From Arthrinium phaeospermum (lineage: Eukaryota > Ascomycota > Sordariomycetes > Amphisphaeriales > Apiosporaceae): a DNA stretch of 64,000 nt. The DNA lies in NCBI GenBank assembly GCA_006503535.1, contig QYRS01000005.1, positions 2,480,001-2,544,000 of the forward strand, read 5' to 3'. The translations under genes were made by a program, and so were the position numbers. This document shows, one piece after another, positions 60,361 to 64,000 of the stretch (positions are counted from its first letter, which is position 1; the number at the start of each line of letters is the position of its first letter). The notes beneath the pieces are model-generated. The model was not told the DNA's origin. It searched no databases and was given only the letters and a program-made list of their open reading frames with translations.

Positions 60361-62230
60361 GAAGCAAGCAGCAGCCAGCAGCAAAATATCGACAGCAACC
60401 GCAATCAGCGCAACAGTATGGCGAACATTTGAAGGCCCTGTATCAAATCAAGTTCGCATGATCGAACAAACCCTCCTTTTTTCCCCTCCCTCATATACAA
60501 CCAACTTCTTGTGGCTAGCACAAAGTGAACGAACGAGAACCCTGTCAAATGATAACGAACTACGAAGCTTCTATTCTCAAAACCAAGACTACATACTATT
60601 ATTCTCACGCTTTCCTGGTTTTTTGCTACTACGATGTGCACACATGTGACTGTATACTTGAACTCTATATCCTCTTGAAGATGGCTCCAGGTTACGTCGA
60701 GACACATTCCTTCGCGCTATTTCGCATCGTGATCTGAACCCGTTATACCAGTACTACTGCTACTAGCAAAAGTCGGGGTACTGCGACTAAATTCGTAATG
60801 TGTCGCAGCTCTCGAATCCTTCGAAAAGGATCAATGTGTATACACTACACTACACTATTACCAAGCATGCGGCCGCCGCCCCTCCCCACAGGAAGGAACT
60901 CTATAATTAAAACTTTATGGCTTAGCCTATCAGCTGGTTCTCTACTACTTTGTGTCTCTCCCTGTGGGGTGGATCTTGCGTTTAACTACATGCATATGCT
61001 CTCAAGATAGAAACCCGGCAAGCAAGCAAGCAGACCAGCCGCTTTGTATATTCGAAACCTGCCCGGTTGAAGGGTTCCCGTCTCTTGGGTCTTTTGTATG
61101 GGTAACGTAGCTCGAGATATGTATAATATGAACATGGTCATGGTTATGAGCCAGCCCTAGGGAGGTTTCTTTTTTGGACTATGATCATGGCTTATATATG
61201 AGGTATCCTGGTCATAAGTTGCGATATGGCAGAGCGAAACGGTAACCGGTGAAGGGCAGAAACCAAGGAAGTAACAAGTTGCAGGTCTAGTCCTATTTTC
61301 TTTTCGCTACCTACCTAGTTCGCCATGTGTGATGAGACATGCTCGTGGTGATGCCACACTTTTTTTCTTTCTTTCTTTTTGCCTTGAGACATACATGTAC
61401 AGGGGAGGAGGAGATGGTGGTGGAACGGTCCCAGTCAGCCATTCCAGTCCAGGCGCTTCTTTTGGTTGGGTGGATACGGATGACGGTGATTGGCATGTAT
61501 AGAGAATAATGGGCAAAAAGAAAAATAAGAAAAATGAATTAAAAGAAAAGAATAAAAACATGTCTTGCTTCACATACAGTAGCCGGTCAAACGGTTCGAG
61601 AGAGAGAGTGAGAGAGCCTAGATAGATGGAGGGATGGATGGATGGGTGGGGGCGAAAGAAAGAGGCGTGACTTGAATGATGAAGGCAATATGTAGAGATG
61701 GGCATGTCATCGCCGTGACTTGACTGGGTAGGTACGAGGTTTGGTTGCGTGCGTGACGAGATCTCGTGTCCGGAGGGATTGGTTGAAACCTCGTTTTACT
61801 TTATTGATGGCTAGTTGACCCAATATCTACATACGTAGGTACCGTATTGCTTGCTGCCCCTGGGAGATATGCGGTTCGTGTTATAGGTAGGTCCTTCCAA
61901 CAGCCCCGTTTACTCTACCAGGCACATTGCCGTCTGCCATCATTAGACTTGCCGGATATAGTAACATAGTACGTTAGGTCTAAGTAAGGGATTCATGTAC
62001 GGATAGATAGATAGAAGTCAGCATATTTCGGGAGATTCCCGCATCGTGGCCAACTATTGGATTGTCGGAGTTTGGTTCTATAAGCATCAAGTCTTTTTTC
62101 TTGCTCTTACTGATCACGCCTCCCGGCGCAGGACCCCCAAAAGGGAGGAATGAACGCACAGCCGACACTGGCATGCAACCTCTAAACAGCTCGTAGCTGA
62201 CGATTGTATATTAAACGAGAGAGGTAGAAG

Positions 62231-62243
62231 TGTGTGTGTGTGT
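62231..62243. repeat. TG dinucleotide microsatellite
   Basis: Six TG units and one base, with more TG-rich DNA at 62278-62372. Confidence 0.8.
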
Positions 62244-64000
62244 AGATGGGGCAATGGGGGAAAGCAAGTAAGAGAGGGTGTGTCTACTGCATGCGCTGTG
62301 ATATTTGATGGGTTAGGAGTGTGTGTGTAAGTGGTGCCTCCCCCAGGTTAGGCTGGAATGGATGTGTGTGGGGGAAGGCAGATAGGAAGGAATGGATGCA
62401 CCAGCAGGACAATAATCGCTGCGAGTTCCTTGGGCTCGCATACACTGCGCACGCTGCAGCCAAGTGCCAAGCTATCTGGTTCTGGGGTTGCCTCATGAGC
62501 GAAAGGAAGACATGTAGTTTAGTTGGTGGTGTGGTAACCGGCTGGATGGGAACCGTGGGTTTCTCTATCTATCTCCTCCCCCCTCTCTTTTCTTCTCGTC
62601 TTCTTGTTCAGGAAAGACACGAAAAAGGACTCGATATTGTCCCATCCGATTCGGTACATCGCATCACGATGCAGTATCCTAAAAGAGGCATTCGGTGTTG
62701 ATGAGTGAGTAAGTGTGTGTGATGCGGGTTCACGAGGACAAACACACCCCTCCCCCAAAAGTGACCAAAAAAGGGATCGACGGCTAGAGTGCTTTTTGAT
62801 CTGCCTCCTTACCACTTGACCGGGACTGGACATGCAGGCGACGGACCTCGGTGAAGTCATATCGCAGACACAAACCTGATAACATCTTGAAATATAGCAA
62901 GAGATATCGTTCACGAGTCGACATCATTCCGAAGTTTAATTAAATGGCCTGCCTGCCCTCCCCTCGTGTGTTTCATGTTGGCTTCTATACTTGCTTTGCT
63001 TCCAATACATGCGCATGCATTCCTTCCTTCGATTATCATCTCACCCTCCTCCGGCAGAGCAGGCATGCCGCAGCAGCAGCAGCATGATAGTAAGCCGAAC
63101 CAATACCGACGACTTACAGTGCCTACAGCTCCGTCTCGTCATTGGACCTGGACCCCCCTCCATTCCCATTCCTCGAAAAGGGCGTATTTCCTTGGTTTTC
63201 CGGAAGGAAAAAAATAAGCCTGACCAGTCCGTGACGACGCAGCCCGTAAAAGCGAGCGAATCAATAGCCTCTGCCTGCTGCTTGCTGCTTATCTCTCTCT
63301 CCTCTTTCTCACGGTGCTTAGACGGCAAAGGGCCAAGCAGTAATCGGATCCTTTCCACATGCCATACCGTACCATATCTAGCGTGCTCACTATCGCGCAC
63401 TTACTGCGGATATCAAGCTGACATCAAGTTAGTTATGCCGGGCTGAGCCGATACGAACGACGGACTAGGTACTGTGCAAAAAGAGAGATAATAAAAGCGG
63501 AGTGGACGGAGTTGTCAGCCGCGGATCTCCTGCTGCTGCCAATTTTTGCTCCTCCTTACCCCGCCATGCCCATGCCGACAAAGCCCCAGCGAGCGTCACT
63601 TACACCGAAAATAGCACACATAACCCTTCTACTGGCTCTCAGGCGTCCTCGCTCTTCTCTGGGCCGTGGGTCCCTCTCTGGGGACCAACGAACCACCAAG
63701 CGCGTATTCTGTCTTCGTCGTCTACAGTACTTTTCGGCTCTCCGTCGCTAGGCGCTTGCTATGTGTCAATCCATGCCGCGTTTCAGAAAAGTACCAGACG
63801 AACGAACTGCTCCAATTGATTACTGTATCTACCTATGTACGGTATTTACAGATTGCGTTTCCTGTCCTACCGGAAAGCGAGCTCCACCCAAGATATGGAT
63901 GGGCGAGGAACGAGAGAACGATGCCGTCTTGTCAGACATACAGGTCGAAGATGGCATGTTTTCCCCCATGGTCTTCACGTTTCTCTCCTTCCTCCCCTGC

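Larger units (their letters stand above)
59418..64000. other. Right-hand region without a recognisable gene
   Basis: The bZIP 3' region and about 4 kb beyond. It includes CAG and TG microsatellites, GATGGATG-type repeats near 61625-61650, and several GGTA motifs (61307-61319, 61726-61735, 61831-61845). Open frames such as 59771-60334 show no family features. The last 500 nt may be the promoter of a gene outside the window. Confidence 0.5.

Noticed and set aside
1..64000. Telomeric repeats, CRISPR arrays or intact transposons near TERT or in the gene-poor stretches
   Set aside because: No TTAGGG arrays, regularly spaced repeats, long terminal repeats or transposase/integrase frames seen; the only polymerase-type RT is TERT itself.

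Overview
The window is nuclear DNA of a filamentous ascomycete (Pezizomycotina, most likely a Sordariomycete). The signs are short introns of about 50-100 nt with GTAAGT-like donors and CTAAC/CTAAT branch points, the developmental regulator VelB, a NUC-1-type phosphate regulator, a questin-oxidase-family gene, and long pyrimidine-rich leaders. I recognise fourteen protein genes. I see no tRNA, rRNA, CRISPR array, telomere repeat or intact transposon.

Layout. The left third is sparse: a partial PAR32/DUF3602-like gene (1-385, -), velB (2005-3558, -), a very large Rho-GEF with DH, BAR and SH3 regions (8922-15429, -) and telomerase reverse transcriptase (19394-23311, +). The centre is gene-dense: nuc-1-like bHLH (28408-30607, +), sucrose/alpha-glucoside transporter (31514-33613, -), HIS1 (35094-36326, +), a small two-helix membrane protein (37119-37749, +), wax-synthase-like acyltransferase (39399-41275, +), questin-oxidase-like gene (42070-43463, -), UBE3D-like ubiquitin ligase (43984-45709, +), ATP4 (45976-46864, -) and NOC4 (47505-49329, +). 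The right third holds one gene, a bZIP factor (57575-59417, +), flanked by an 8.2 kb and a 4.6 kb stretch without recognisable genes.

The genes do not form one pathway; most are housekeeping or global regulators. Divergent pairs (transporter/HIS1, questin oxidase/UBE3D, ATP4/NOC4) share promoter regions, and wax synthase/questin oxidase and UBE3D/ATP4 are convergent. The convergent acyltransferase/questin-oxidase pair is the only hint of secondary metabolism, and no backbone synthase is present.

The most striking feature is a set of single-base frame breaks, mostly in short homopolymers, in five genes: PAR32-like, velB, the Rho-GEF, TERT and the bZIP gene. The GEF alone carries nine breaks plus an out-of-frame 199-nt tandem duplication. 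In each case correcting the breaks gives a length divisible by three and a protein without stops, so base-calling or assembly error is the leading explanation, with recent pseudogenisation as the alternative. Other curiosities are a dispersed palindromic TACCTAGGTA-type motif confined to the intergenic DNA I read, a 152-codon ATG-less open frame abutting velB, an unusually long intron in the UBE3D gene, and several perfect hairpins in gene-free DNA.
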